Positions 16,444-23,880 of a DNA stretch of 64,000 nucleotides are shown piece by piece (the stretch's first letter is position 1; the number at the start of each line of letters is the position of its first letter). The stretch is from the NCBI RefSeq assembly GCF_022484225.1, contig NZ_JAKVLT010000001.1:1851406-1915405 (forward strand), in the 5' to 3' direction. The notes under the pieces are model-generated. The model saw only the letters and a program-made list of their open reading frames with translations. It had not been told where the DNA came from and made no database searches. The DNA comes from Pseudoramibacter sp. (GTDB lineage: Bacteria; Bacillota; Clostridia; Eubacteriales; Eubacteriaceae). Both the position numbers and the translations under genes were made by a program.

Positions 16444-16477
16444 TGATTCCTCCGTCGCAGCCTTGCCGCTGCGTAAC

Positions 16478-16508
16478 AAAAAACCGCTGCATCAGAACGG
16501 TGCAGCGG
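16478..16508 (-). terminator. Rho-independent terminator after gshA
   Basis: Minus strand CCGCTGCA, nine-base loop, TGCAGCGG, then TTTTTTG; it begins about seven bases beyond the gshA stop. Confidence 0.9.
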
Positions 16509-16514
16509 CTGATA

Positions 16515-17939
16515 TCAAGTTAAATCCGGGACCGCAGCTTTATAGCGGATCAGCGCTTCTTCATACGCGCCAGACGGATGCTGAAGACGTTCGAGGCTTC
16601 CCGCCTTGTACTGCTTCGCCAGATGGGACATGCCGTAAACATAGCCCTGATCTTCGACCAGACGGACAAGGGCCGCGGCGTGATCGTCCCGCACGTCGCC
16701 CAGACGCGCCTGCATGCTCGCGACGGCCGCGTCCTTTCCCAGGTTCAAGGTCCGGTTCATGCAGCCGATATCCTGAACGATTTCCTGGGCCCATTCTTTG
16801 GCCAAAATAGCTTCGCCGTTTCGATGCAGCACGAGAAAGGCGTCCTGTCCCTGTTCAGCCACACGCCATTCGTTGTCGTCGGCCTCTTCCCGGTCGCTGG
16901 CTGCGCCGATCACCGGCTTGACCAGACAGTAAAGCAACAACAGATGGACAATTTCCATATCCCTTTCGCTGATGCCGTAGGGATCAAAGGGATTGAGATC
17001 CATTGTCCGGATTTCGATGTACCGGATGCCGTCTGCTTTGAGGGAACCCAGCCAGTTTTCCTTGGGATGCGCCGGTTTGAGCCGGGCCTGGGCGTAAAAT
17101 TCCTTCGGCTCTGACAATTTGCCTTCGGCGACAAATCCTTCTAAATCGTCAATAAAATGCCCGATGCTGTCGTACCGGGGATACAGGGCTTCGTTGTTTT
17201 TGTAGCCGGGGGAACCGCTTCTGAAAGAAATACCTTTTTTGGAATAATGGCTTCCCCGGTCGTCAGACCAGGGCATGAGCTTCAGACAGGACGGGATAAA
17301 CGTATCGTGGGCTGCAATGGACGCGCCTGTCAACTCAATCAACAGCCAGCGGTACGTCAGGTAATTTTTCGCAATTTTCAGATAAAGCTGGTTTTTGAAG
17401 TCCTGAACTGTCAGGGTCGGTTTATCCTGCTGCACTTTGCCAAACCATTTTTGGACAGCTTCTTCTCCCAACGAATAGTTGAAGTGAATGCCGGAAAACA
17501 TCTGTTTTTTCGCCCCGTACTTTCTCACGAGGTTCCGGCGGTACTGCATGGCCTTTTCCGCTCCCGGTTCCCCAAAATACCGGGCGACGGGAATCTTTTC
17601 GTCGTCGGGCAGCACACAGGGAATGGAATTCGGCCAAAGGTATTCGTCCTCCGGCAGAACGGCGTTGACCATATCGGTCAGCACGCCGAGGGTTCGGTAC
17701 GTGTCCTGCACCGAAGGACACGGCGGCGTCACGATTTCAACCTGGCTTTCTGAAAAATCCGTCGTGACGTAGGCATTGGTTAACTTGTTGCCCAAAGCGG
17801 CCGGATGGGGCGTAAGGGCCAGTGTGCCGTCTTCGTGGGCTCTGAGGCTCTCCCGTTCAATTCCAAAATTGCCGGAGAGGATCTCTTCGGGTTCTAACGC
17901 TGCTTTTAATGTGTCAATGGTAAAAATTTCGTCTTTCAT
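16515..17939 (-). CDS. gshA: Glutamate-cysteine ligase (GshA type)
   Basis: ATP-dependent ligase making gamma-glutamylcysteine, 474 residues, resembling the Escherichia coli GshA/GshF N-terminal domain class. N-terminal FGIERESLR matches the glutamate/ATP-site signature, and TDFSESQVEIVTPP the next conserved block; later blocks include GIHFNYS and IRYIEIRTMDLNPFDPYGIS. There is no ATP-grasp GshB/GshF C-terminal domain, so this protein can make only gamma-glutamylcysteine. A glutathione synthetase gene is not visible in the window. It follows the HicB-like gene and glf by short gaps and ends at a strong terminator, so it is the last gene of that transcription unit. GAACAGGCAGGGG precedes the ATG. 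Confidence 0.93.
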   Translation of the reverse strand: MKDEIFTIDTLKAALEPEEILSGNFGIERESLRAHEDGTLALTPHPAALGNKLTNAYVTTDFSESQVEIVTPPCPSVQDTYRTLGVLTDMVNAVLPEDEYLWPNSIPCVLPDDEKIPVARYFGEPGAEKAMQYRRNLVRKYGAKKQMFSGIHFNYSLGEEAVQKWFGKVQQDKPTLTVQDFKNQLYLKIAKNYLTYRWLLIELTGASIAAHDTFIPSCLKLMPWSDDRGSHYSKKGISFRSGSPGYKNNEALYPRYDSIGHFIDDLEGFVAEGKLSEPKEFYAQARLKPAHPKENWLGSLKADGIRYIEIRTMDLNPFDPYGISERDMEIVHLLLLYCLVKPVIGAASDREEADDNEWRVAEQGQDAFLVLHRNGEAILAKEWAQEIVQDIGCMNRTLNLGKDAAVASMQARLGDVRDDHAAALVRLVEDQGYVYGMSHLAKQYKAGSLERLQHPSGAYEEALIRYKAAVPDLT

Positions 17940-17987
17940 AACCCCTGCCTGTTCAAAATAAATGAAATCAGCAATGGCCAGGAGCCC

Positions 17988-18281
17988 TTAGATCCACGTA
18001 TCCTTCGCTTTAACACCCGTCCAGTATTTGTCAATGTCCGTGTAGACGTATTCGATGGTTTCGTCTTCGCCGGCTTTCATCAGCCGCGCATTGGAGGGAT
18101 CCGGAATCGTTTCTTTAATCTGGGATTTGTGAACGTAGTAGCGGCCGAGCACTTCCTTCGCTTCTTCCGCTACGGTTTCCTTATCTTTTCCGGAGAACGG
18201 TTCAATTTCCGGAAGATCCGGGAAATGGCAGACAACGCGGTCTGCTTCCTGTTTGTAAACAGCAGGGTAAATTTTTAACAT
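17988..18281 (-). CDS. HicB-like antitoxin-fold protein, orphan
   Basis: A 97-residue protein whose first half (YPAVYKQEADRVVCHFPDLP, then a TVAEEAKEVLGRYY helix) matches the degraded RNase-H-like fold of HicB antitoxins and DUF1902-type proteins. The second half is acidic and has no obvious helix-turn-helix or ribbon-helix-helix DNA-binding domain. There is no hicA-like double-stranded RNA-binding toxin beside it. It may be a HicB relative with a housekeeping role rather than a toxin-antitoxin module. It lies 25 bases after glf and 48 before gshA, with AAGGAAGG before the ATG. Confidence 0.6.
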   Translation of the reverse strand: MLKIYPAVYKQEADRVVCHFPDLPEIEPFSGKDKETVAEEAKEVLGRYYVHKSQIKETIPDPSNARLMKAGEDETIEYVYTDIDKYWTGVKAKDTWI

Positions 18282-18306
18282 AATGCTACCTTCCTTTTAT
18301 TTAAAT

Positions 18307-19428
18307 TCAAGCCAGAATCTGCTGCGCCTTGTCGAGAGCAGCAGCAATGACGGCGTCCATATCGTAATATTTGTATTCACCGAGGCGGCCGCCGAAGACC
18401 ACCTGTTTTTCCTGTTCGCCCAGCGCCTTATATTGCTGATAAAGGGCACTGTTCTTGTCGTCGTTGACCGGGTAGTAGGGTTCGTCCCCCGGCTGCCATT
18501 CCGAAGAGTATTCCCGGGAAATCACGGTCTTGGGCAGATCGTTTCCGGCTTCGTCTTTTCCGAATTCAAACCATTTGTGTTCGATGATCCGGGTCCACGG
18601 CGTTTCGGCGTCGGTGTAGTTGACCGCAGCATTGCCCTGGAAATTGTCGGTGTCCAGCACTTCAGTTTCAAAACGAACCGAGCGGTATTCCAGATGACCG
18701 AGACGGTAATCGAAATAGGCGTCGATGGGGCCGGTGTAGACCACGCAGTCCGCCATTTCGTCAAAAGCAGCTTTGTTTTCGAGATAATCTGTGCCGAGTT
18801 CGATGCGGTCCACATCGGCGATCATGTTCTGTACCATTTTGGTGTAGCCGCCGACGGGAATCCCCTGATGCAGGGCGTTAAAATAGTTGTTGTCGAAGGT
18901 CAGGCGCACCGGCAGGCGTTTGATGATAAAGGCCGGCAGTTCCGTACAGGGCCGTCCCCACTGCTTTTCAGTGTAGCCTTTGATGAGTTTTTCGTAAATG
19001 TCCGTCCCCACCAGGCTGATGGCCTGTTCTTCAAGATTTTTGGGATTGGTGATGCCCGCCGCCTTCCGCTGGGCTTCGATTTTCGCCGCAGCTTCCTGAG
19101 GTGTCACCACGCCCCACATCTTGTTAAAGGTGTACATGTTAAAGGGCAGCGAATACAGTTCGCCCTTGTAATTGGCCACCGGGGAATTGGTGAAGCGGTT
19201 AAAATCCGCAAAACGGTTCACATACTGCCACACGGCTTCGTTGTTGGTGTGGAAAATGTGGGCCCCGTACTGGTGCACGTTGATCCCTTCCACCTTTTTG
19301 GTGTATACATTGCCTGCAATATTCGGCCGCTTGTCGATCATCATCACAGTCTTGCCGGCCGCCTTTGCTTCGTGAGCAAAAACGGCGCCGTAAAGGCCTG
19401 TTCCGACGATTAGATAATCGTATTTCAT
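18307..19428 (-). CDS. glf: UDP-galactopyranose mutase
   Basis: Flavoenzyme interconverting UDP-galactopyranose and UDP-galactofuranose, 373 residues. The N-terminal FAD-binding motif is YLIVGTGLYGAVFA, followed by the conserved GINVHQYGAHIFHTNN. Later family blocks are YTEKQWGRPCTELP, with the arginine/tyrosine substrate contacts, and the C-terminal GRLGEYKYYDMD. The ATG at 19428 is used because TTGGAGAACAGC provides the ribosome site; a TTG twelve bases earlier is less likely. Galactofuranose made here would be used by a galactofuranosyltransferase, for which 56375-57319 is a candidate, and GalE (26561) can supply UDP-galactose. Its immediate neighbours, a Wzy-like protein and VanZ, also suit cell-surface work. 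Confidence 0.96.
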   Translation of the reverse strand: MKYDYLIVGTGLYGAVFAHEAKAAGKTVMMIDKRPNIAGNVYTKKVEGINVHQYGAHIFHTNNEAVWQYVNRFADFNRFTNSPVANYKGELYSLPFNMYTFNKMWGVVTPQEAAAKIEAQRKAAGITNPKNLEEQAISLVGTDIYEKLIKGYTEKQWGRPCTELPAFIIKRLPVRLTFDNNYFNALHQGIPVGGYTKMVQNMIADVDRIELGTDYLENKAAFDEMADCVVYTGPIDAYFDYRLGHLEYRSVRFETEVLDTDNFQGNAAVNYTDAETPWTRIIEHKWFEFGKDEAGNDLPKTVISREYSSEWQPGDEPYYPVNDDKNSALYQQYKALGEQEKQVVFGGRLGEYKYYDMDAVIAAALDKAQQILA

Positions 19429-19455
19429 GCTGTTCTCCAATACTGTTTATTGACG

Positions 19456-19614
19456 CTAAATCAGATGCATCAAGCCTGAAACCGCCGCGATCACCACGGC
19501 AATTCCCAAAAGTCCCACCAGCAGTCTGATCAGGCAGCCTGTCAGTTTTAATTCAATCTTAATCACCAACAGTGCGACAATCGCTGCCACAATGTAAGAA
19601 ATGATATTGTTCAT
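19456..19614 (-). CDS. Small membrane protein, unknown function
   Basis: A 52-codon frame starts at the ATG at 19614. The product is almost entirely hydrophobic, with two likely membrane segments (ISYIVAAIVALLVIK and LIRLLVGLLGIAVVIAAVS) around a short loop ELKLTGC. It fits between the beta-helix protein and glf, with 27 bases to glf. The ribosome site is weak (GAGAAAGTG). A TTGTGA-16-TATAAT promoter-like pattern abuts the ATG, but it cannot serve this start. No family recognised. Confidence 0.5.
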   Translation of the reverse strand: MNNIISYIVAAIVALLVIKIELKLTGCLIRLLVGLLGIAVVIAAVSGLMHLI

Positions 19615-19649
19615 ATTATAACACTTTCTCAGGCTTTCACAAATCGAGA

Positions 19650-20309
19650 TTAACGCTTCTTGACAATTTCTCCTGAATTTTTCACGATCGATTCCGGCGC
19701 GACGACGCCGCGGACGCAGGTCGTCGGGTAAATGTTCGTGTGGGGGCCGATCACGGTTCCGGGATTGAGCACGGCATTGCAGCCCACTTCGACGTAATCG
19801 CCGAGCATGGCGCCGAATTTTTTCCGGCCGGTTTCCAGATCCTTGTCGCCGTCGTGCACCCAAACCGGCTGCCGGTCCGCCCGGACGTTGGACGTGATGG
19901 AGCCGGCGCCCATGTGGGCGTGGAACCCTAGAATGCTGTCCCCGACGTAATTGTAGTGAGGCGTTTCGACGTTATCAAACAAAATGACGTTTTTCAGCTC
20001 CACGGAGTTGCCGACGACGCAGTTTTCGCCGACCAGGGCCGACTGCCGGATGAAGGCGCCGTGGCGCACCTGGGTGTGGGCGCCGATGATGCACGGCGCG
20101 CCGATATAGGCTGACGGAAAGACGTCAGCCGTTTTGTGAATCCAGATGCCCTCTTCCGGGTGATCGTATGCTTCTTCAGGAAGCGATTTCCCCAATTCTA
20201 AAATTAAATCGTGAATGCCTTCTAAGGCTTCCCAGGGATAAGTGAATTGTTCTAGATAAGAGGCAGCCTGGGTATGGTTGAGATCAAATAAGTTTTGAAT
20301 GGTTATCAT
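19650..20309 (-). CDS. Left-handed beta-helix (hexapeptide-repeat) protein, GlmU-like C-terminal type
   Basis: A 219-residue protein. After an N-terminal helical section, a run of hexapeptide repeats (from about residue 65 to 200, with AYIGAPCIIGAHTQV, GENCVVGNSVELKN, GDSILGFHAHMGAGS) builds a left-handed beta-helix as in the acetyltransferase half of GlmU. There is no N-terminal pyrophosphorylase signature (no LAAGxGTRM), so it is not a full GlmU. It could be an acyl- or acetyltransferase acting on nucleotide sugars. The GGAG ribosome site precedes the ATG. It lies between the Wzy-like gene and glf, which suggests work on surface-glycan precursors; the substrate is unknown. Confidence 0.75.
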   Translation of the reverse strand: MITIQNLFDLNHTQAASYLEQFTYPWEALEGIHDLILELGKSLPEEAYDHPEEGIWIHKTADVFPSAYIGAPCIIGAHTQVRHGAFIRQSALVGENCVVGNSVELKNVILFDNVETPHYNYVGDSILGFHAHMGAGSITSNVRADRQPVWVHDGDKDLETGRKKFGAMLGDYVEVGCNAVLNPGTVIGPHTNIYPTTCVRGVVAPESIVKNSGEIVKKR

Positions 20310-20320
20310 GATAAATTCTC

Positions 20321-21781
20321 CTAACGTCTGCGGTACCGGCGGGTATTGCGGTTGGTTGTTTTTTCATACGGACTGTTCTGGGTTCTCCGGCTCTGTCGGA
20401 GCTGGCGGGCGATTTCAGCTGCCTGGTTCGAGGTGTCCGAGCTGCTCCTGGAGACCGGCCGGGACGCCGTCGTCTGCCTGGTATAAGGCTTCAGCGGCGT
20501 GCGCTGCATCTGGGCCCGCTGACTCGCGCTGCTTCTTGTGGCGGTGCCGCCGGGCCGAGCCGGGGCGCTTCCGATAATGGATTCAATTTCCGAAATCGGA
20601 ATGTGGCGCGTGTTGGCCGTCAGGAAGTCCTTGTCGTGTTCGGTGGCAAACAGGGCCACCCCCAGGGCCAGCCAGAAGGTGTTGTAATTGATGCCCAAAA
20701 TCAGCTGATCGATGATCGCAAAAAGGGCGTAGGCCGAAGAGACGAAGAGCAGGTAATATTCTTCCCGCTGATACATTTTCCACAGCCCATAGATCACCAG
20801 CACCATAAAGAGTATGCTGAAGATGATCCCGTATTCCTGAAGCACCAGAATATACAGGGAATCGATAAAATTGTAGCCGGGATTGAACACCCCGCCGTCG
20901 GTGGACATCGGAAAGGCCCGGGGCCACCATTTGATCCCCCGGGTCGTCAGCGAGGTGTATTCCAGACGAAGCCGCCCCGAAAGGGTCGCATTCAGACTCG
21001 CCCATCTGGGCACATTGGGATCGTAATGATACCCGGCCCAGAGACAGATCGAACCGAAAATCAGCGGCGACGCCACCATGAGCATCCACAGAGGCTTCAG
21101 CTTGTCCGCCGGAATGGTGCGGTACTGGGACAAATAGGCAAAGACCAGCACCAGAATCGTCAGATAAAAAGGCAGTCTGGAATTGGTCATGATGAACATC
21201 GCCACATTGGCCGGCCCGAGAATGAGCAGCTCCAGTTTTCCCAGTTTTTCCTTTCGGATGTACACCACCAAAGCGCTGATGTTAAACAAAAGGGTCGGAC
21301 CGAAAGACGCGTAGCGAAAGCCCACCCAATGCCGGGGTCTGGCCACGTAGGAATCGAAATGATTCTGGATGATGCCCGCAAAGGAACTGAACACGATGAC
21401 CGCCAGCAGAATGGAGCTGACCACGATCGTGAGCTTGACCACTTTTTCAAAGTCGATGTCCCGGGCGCAGATGATGAACACCACGATCCAGGTCACCGAA
21501 TCCGTCACCACGTCCCCGATAGTAAAGTTAATCACCAAAAGAAAAGCAAAGCCCAGAAGGACGCCGAGCTTTTCTTTAGTGGACCGGGGCGTATTGATGA
21601 TTTCCTTGCAGATCAAGAGCAGGATGCTCAAAATCAAGAGCTTCGTTCCCATCGTGAACTGATAGTCGACGACGAAGAACGACGTATTGATAATGGAAAC
21701 AAAAAGGTAAACCGTATAGGAAATGAAAAACAGCCAGCTGTTTAAGTCCGTATTGACAAAACGCTTGAGTTCCTCTTTCAT
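20321..21781 (-). CDS. Wzy/O-antigen-ligase-like polytopic membrane protein with basic C-terminal tail
   Basis: About 486 residues with roughly ten hydrophobic segments in the first 390. It is related to the two Wzy-like proteins at 49112 and 53272: all three share a RH[YW]xGFxY block (here PRHWVGFRYASF), an ARDIDF-like block, and a large loop with SGRLRLE followed by YNFIDSLY. These are probably polysaccharide polymerases or O-antigen ligases of the Wzy/WaaL type. Unlike the other two it has a C-terminal tail of about 90 residues, rich in Arg, Ser, Thr and Gln, ending RRYRRR, presumably cytoplasmic or wall-facing. Start at the ATG at 21781, two bases after the lipoprotein stop. Substrate unknown. 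Confidence 0.7.
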   Translation of the reverse strand: MKEELKRFVNTDLNSWLFFISYTVYLFVSIINTSFFVVDYQFTMGTKLLILSILLLICKEIINTPRSTKEKLGVLLGFAFLLVINFTIGDVVTDSVTWIVVFIICARDIDFEKVVKLTIVVSSILLAVIVFSSFAGIIQNHFDSYVARPRHWVGFRYASFGPTLLFNISALVVYIRKEKLGKLELLILGPANVAMFIMTNSRLPFYLTILVLVFAYLSQYRTIPADKLKPLWMLMVASPLIFGSICLWAGYHYDPNVPRWASLNATLSGRLRLEYTSLTTRGIKWWPRAFPMSTDGGVFNPGYNFIDSLYILVLQEYGIIFSILFMVLVIYGLWKMYQREEYYLLFVSSAYALFAIIDQLILGINYNTFWLALGVALFATEHDKDFLTANTRHIPISEIESIIGSAPARPGGTATRSSASQRAQMQRTPLKPYTRQTTASRPVSRSSSDTSNQAAEIARQLRQSRRTQNSPYEKTTNRNTRRYRRR

Positions 21782-21783
21782 GC

Positions 21784-22272
21784 TCACCACGTCTTCACGA
21801 AAGCTTTGAGTTTATCGATGGAGGAGACAGCCTTTTTACTGCTGCCAGTCACCTGGTAATACTTCGGTGTGCCGTTGGTATTTTTGGATAAGACCCCTTT
21901 CCCCCGGATATTAAAGGCGATGGAGGTGCAGTAGCGGTCTTTGTCAAAGCCAAACACCACCGACGGCGACGTTTTGTCCTTCTGAACCACTGTAATCTGA
22001 TTATTTGCCGAATCTTCTGACACGGTGTACGCCGACTGATCCAGCGCATTTAACGTCTGAAGGACTTCATCGTAAGACTGGTTTTCAGCCGCCGCACCCT
22101 GATATTTCATAAAGACGTCCTGGAACAGCGCTGTGGTTTCGTAATGATGGGAACCCGACGCGGTTTTCTCCGACGCCGTCGTCTTCGCCGAAGACGCCGC
22201 GCCGCAGCCGGCCATCACCAGCACCATCAATGCCGTTAAACCCAATGCCCAGATTTTATTTTTTTTAATCAT
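21784..22272 (-). CDS. Predicted lipoprotein, unknown function
   Basis: A 162-residue secreted lipoprotein: a charged N-terminus MIKKNK, a hydrophobic core, and the lipobox VMAGC with Cys at residue 23. A Ser/Thr/Ala-rich linker follows. The mature part (about 110 residues) contains DVFMKYQGAAAENQSYDEV and ends in KLKAFVKTW. It has the look of small substrate-unassigned Firmicute lipoproteins (DUF3862-like beta-lactamase-inhibitor-fold proteins are one possibility, not proven). It is directly followed by the Wzy-like gene and preceded by the VanZ gene at 20 bases, so it is probably part of the surface-polymer unit. GAGAGAGG precedes the start. Confidence 0.75.
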   Translation of the reverse strand: MIKKNKIWALGLTALMVLVMAGCGAASSAKTTASEKTASGSHHYETTALFQDVFMKYQGAAAENQSYDEVLQTLNALDQSAYTVSEDSANNQITVVQKDKTSPSVVFGFDKDRYCTSIAFNIRGKGVLSKNTNGTPKYYQVTGSSKKAVSSIDKLKAFVKTW

Positions 22273-22292
22273 GATCTAACCTCTCTCCTCTA

Positions 22293-22919
22293 TTATCTTC
22301 GCTTCCGGCTCACGGCCCGCTTGGGGATGATGATCCGGTAAAGCATATAACCGATGAAAGTTCCCAGGGTATTGTTGAAAATATCGTCGAATTCAAACAG
22401 TCCGCAGTGGAAGACGTACTGCATCACTTCAATGGAAAGCGAACAGGCGAAACCGAAGAGCAGGGTCTGCCAAAAACAGCGTTTGCCCCGGGACAGCGGG
22501 AACAAGAACCCCACCGGCATGAGCATCGCGATGTTGAGGAAAATCTGCTTGGCCAGATACCAGCTGTGCTGGGCCAGCATGCTCTTGTATTCCCAGAACA
22601 AATTGAAGTTCGCCTGGGACGCCGCTGTCGGCACTCTGGAAAACACCGTCGAGCCGAACATCAAATACAGATACAGAATCAAAAGCCAGCCAAAAAGCAG
22701 CTGACTCGGCCGGATGCGCCGGCGGAAGCACATGACGATGCCCGCCACAAGGGAAACCGTTAAAATCAAAAGGCCGACCCGAACCATGTTCGGCGTCCAG
22801 ACGGGATGATACCCTTCCCAGACGTTGCCGGCCCAGGCTTTCAAATCCGTCCGCTCAAGCTTCGCCGCCAAAGCGTTTAATCCCCGCGTCAGCAAGGCAA
22901 AAAAATTCGTGGTTCTCAT
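22293..22919 (-). CDS. VanZ-family membrane protein
   Basis: A 208-residue VanZ-like protein with about five membrane segments. The family blocks are NIAMLMPVGFLFPL, the SIEVMQYVF helix, and FEFDDIFNNTLGTFIGY. VanZ itself confers low-level teicoplanin resistance by an unknown route; most relatives are of unknown function and are linked to the cell envelope. The ATG at 22919 is preferred because AGGA lies upstream; a GTG at 22943 has no ribosome site. It is the first gene of the run that ends with gshA, although no clear promoter was found just upstream. Confidence 0.85.
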   Translation of the reverse strand: MRTTNFFALLTRGLNALAAKLERTDLKAWAGNVWEGYHPVWTPNMVRVGLLILTVSLVAGIVMCFRRRIRPSQLLFGWLLILYLYLMFGSTVFSRVPTAASQANFNLFWEYKSMLAQHSWYLAKQIFLNIAMLMPVGFLFPLSRGKRCFWQTLLFGFACSLSIEVMQYVFHCGLFEFDDIFNNTLGTFIGYMLYRIIIPKRAVSRKRR

Positions 22920-22991
22920 AACAATTGTCCTGCCTATCTTCACTTTGTCTAAGCATTATAGATAATCTTATTTAATGCTTCCTGAATCTTC

Positions 22992-23018
22992 AAAAAAAAA
23001 GCTCTTCCGAAGAAGAGC
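22992..23018 (-). terminator. Rho-independent terminator after the tRNA genes
   Basis: Minus strand GCTCTTC-TTCG-GAAGAGC followed by nine T; a textbook stem with a UUCG tetraloop, 13 bases past the tRNA-Gly CCA end. Confidence 0.95.
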
Positions 23019-23030
23019 GTAATTTTAAAA

Positions 23031-23105
23031 TGGAGCGGAAGACGAGATTTGAACTCGCGACCCTCGCCATGGCAAGGCGATGCTCTACCACTGAGCCACT
23101 TCCGC
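23031..23105 (-). tRNA. tRNA-Gly (anticodon GCC)
   Basis: A 75-base cloverleaf with encoded CCA: acceptor GCGGAAG/CTTCCGC, anticodon stem TCGCC/GGCGA around loop TTGCCAT, and T arm GTTCAAATC. The anticodon GCC reads GGC and GGU. It is transcribed with tRNA-Leu four bases upstream. Confidence 0.97.
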
Positions 23106-23109
23106 AAAA

Positions 23110-23200
23110 TGGTGCGAGGAAAGGGATTCGAACCCTCACCGCTGTATAAGGAGCGACAGGTCCCTCAAACCTGCGTGTCTGCCTGTTCCACCATCCTCGC
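23110..23200 (-). tRNA. tRNA-Leu (anticodon GAG)
   Basis: A class II tRNA with a long variable arm and encoded CCA: acceptor GCGAGGA/TCCTCGC, anticodon stem CAGGT/ACCTG around TTGAGGG, T arm GGTTCGAATCC. The anticodon GAG reads CUC and CUU. First gene of the two-tRNA transcript. Confidence 0.97.
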
Positions 23201-23210
23201 AAACCAGTTG

Positions 23211-23258
23211 TTCATAACAGAACGATATTATTATAGCGAACTGTTATGAAGATTGCAA
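23211..23258 (-). promoter_or_regulatory. Strong tRNA promoter with a 10-base inverted repeat across the -10 box
   Basis: TTGCAA (23253-23258), 17-base spacer and TATAAT (23230-23235) on the minus strand. TTCATAACAG (23211-23220) and CTGTTATGAA (23241-23250) are perfect inverted repeats of ten bases separated by 20, centred on the -10 region. Confidence 0.75.
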
Positions 23259-23265
23259 GTGTTTT

Positions 23266-23880
23266 TTATAAAATTTCCGTGATAAATTTTTCGACGTTCT
23301 GTTCCAAAGTTTTTTCGTCCCGGCTGTTGTCGACGATCCAGTCCGCCCGGCAGATCATTTCATCGTCCGACATCTGCAGATTTAACATCTTCTGCGCGAG
23401 CTTTTCGCCGATGTGATCCCGGGCCATGAGCCGGGCGACGCGCACCGGCGTGTGGCAGATCACCACGAGGATCTGATCCACGTAGCGTTCCTGATGGGTT
23501 TGGAAAAACATCGGGCAGTCATAGACCACAAGCGGCGTCCCGGCCTTTTGGTGATCCGCAATTGCTTCTAAAATGTCCTGTTGGAGAATGGGATACTGAA
23601 TGGCTTCGAGAGCCGCCTTCACATCAGGATCTTCCGTCATTTTGCGCCGGAGCAGGCCGCGGTCAAGCGCCCCGTCCGGGGTCAGCACCCCTTCGCCAAA
23701 CCGCTCGACAATGAGCGGCAGAGCTTTTCCGCCCGGGGCGGTGATGGCGTGGGCCAGCTGGTCCGCGTCCACCACCGGGCAGTGATACTTCTCTTTTAAC
23801 AATTTTGAGACCGAACTTTTTCCAGAGGCAATCCCTCCAGTGAGGCCGACGACAATGGATTTTCGTTTATTTGATGGCAT
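23266..23880 (-). CDS. coaE: Dephospho-CoA kinase
   Basis: Last enzyme of coenzyme A synthesis, phosphorylating the 3' hydroxyl of dephospho-CoA; 204 residues. The P-loop GLTGGIASGKSSV is at the N-terminus, then the conserved DADQLAH and PLVVYDCPMFFQ blocks, and the lid region CRADWIVDNS near the end. The ATG at 23880 has AAGGAGA nine bases before it; an in-frame ATG at 23898 is also possible. Its start overlaps the polA stop, an arrangement (polA-coaE) found in many Firmicutes, and the two are certainly co-transcribed. Confidence 0.95.
   Translation of the reverse strand: MPSNKRKSIVVGLTGGIASGKSSVSKLLKEKYHCPVVDADQLAHAITAPGGKALPLIVERFGEGVLTPDGALDRGLLRRKMTEDPDVKAALEAIQYPILQQDILEAIADHQKAGTPLVVYDCPMFFQTHQERYVDQILVVICHTPVRVARLMARDHIGEKLAQKMLNLQMSDDEMICRADWIVDNSRDEKTLEQNVEKFITEIL

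Noticed and set aside
19615-19645. TTGTGA-16-TATAAT promoter directly before the small ATG at 19614
   Set aside because: The -10 box abuts the ATG, so a transcript starting from it would lack the start codon; the match is probably chance.
20603-21745. Plus-strand open frame of 380 codons
   Set aside because: Antisense to the Wzy-like gene, with charged low-complexity composition and no family signal.
22990-23202. Protein-coding frame across the tRNA region
   Set aside because: The sequence is two tRNA genes with a shared promoter and terminator.
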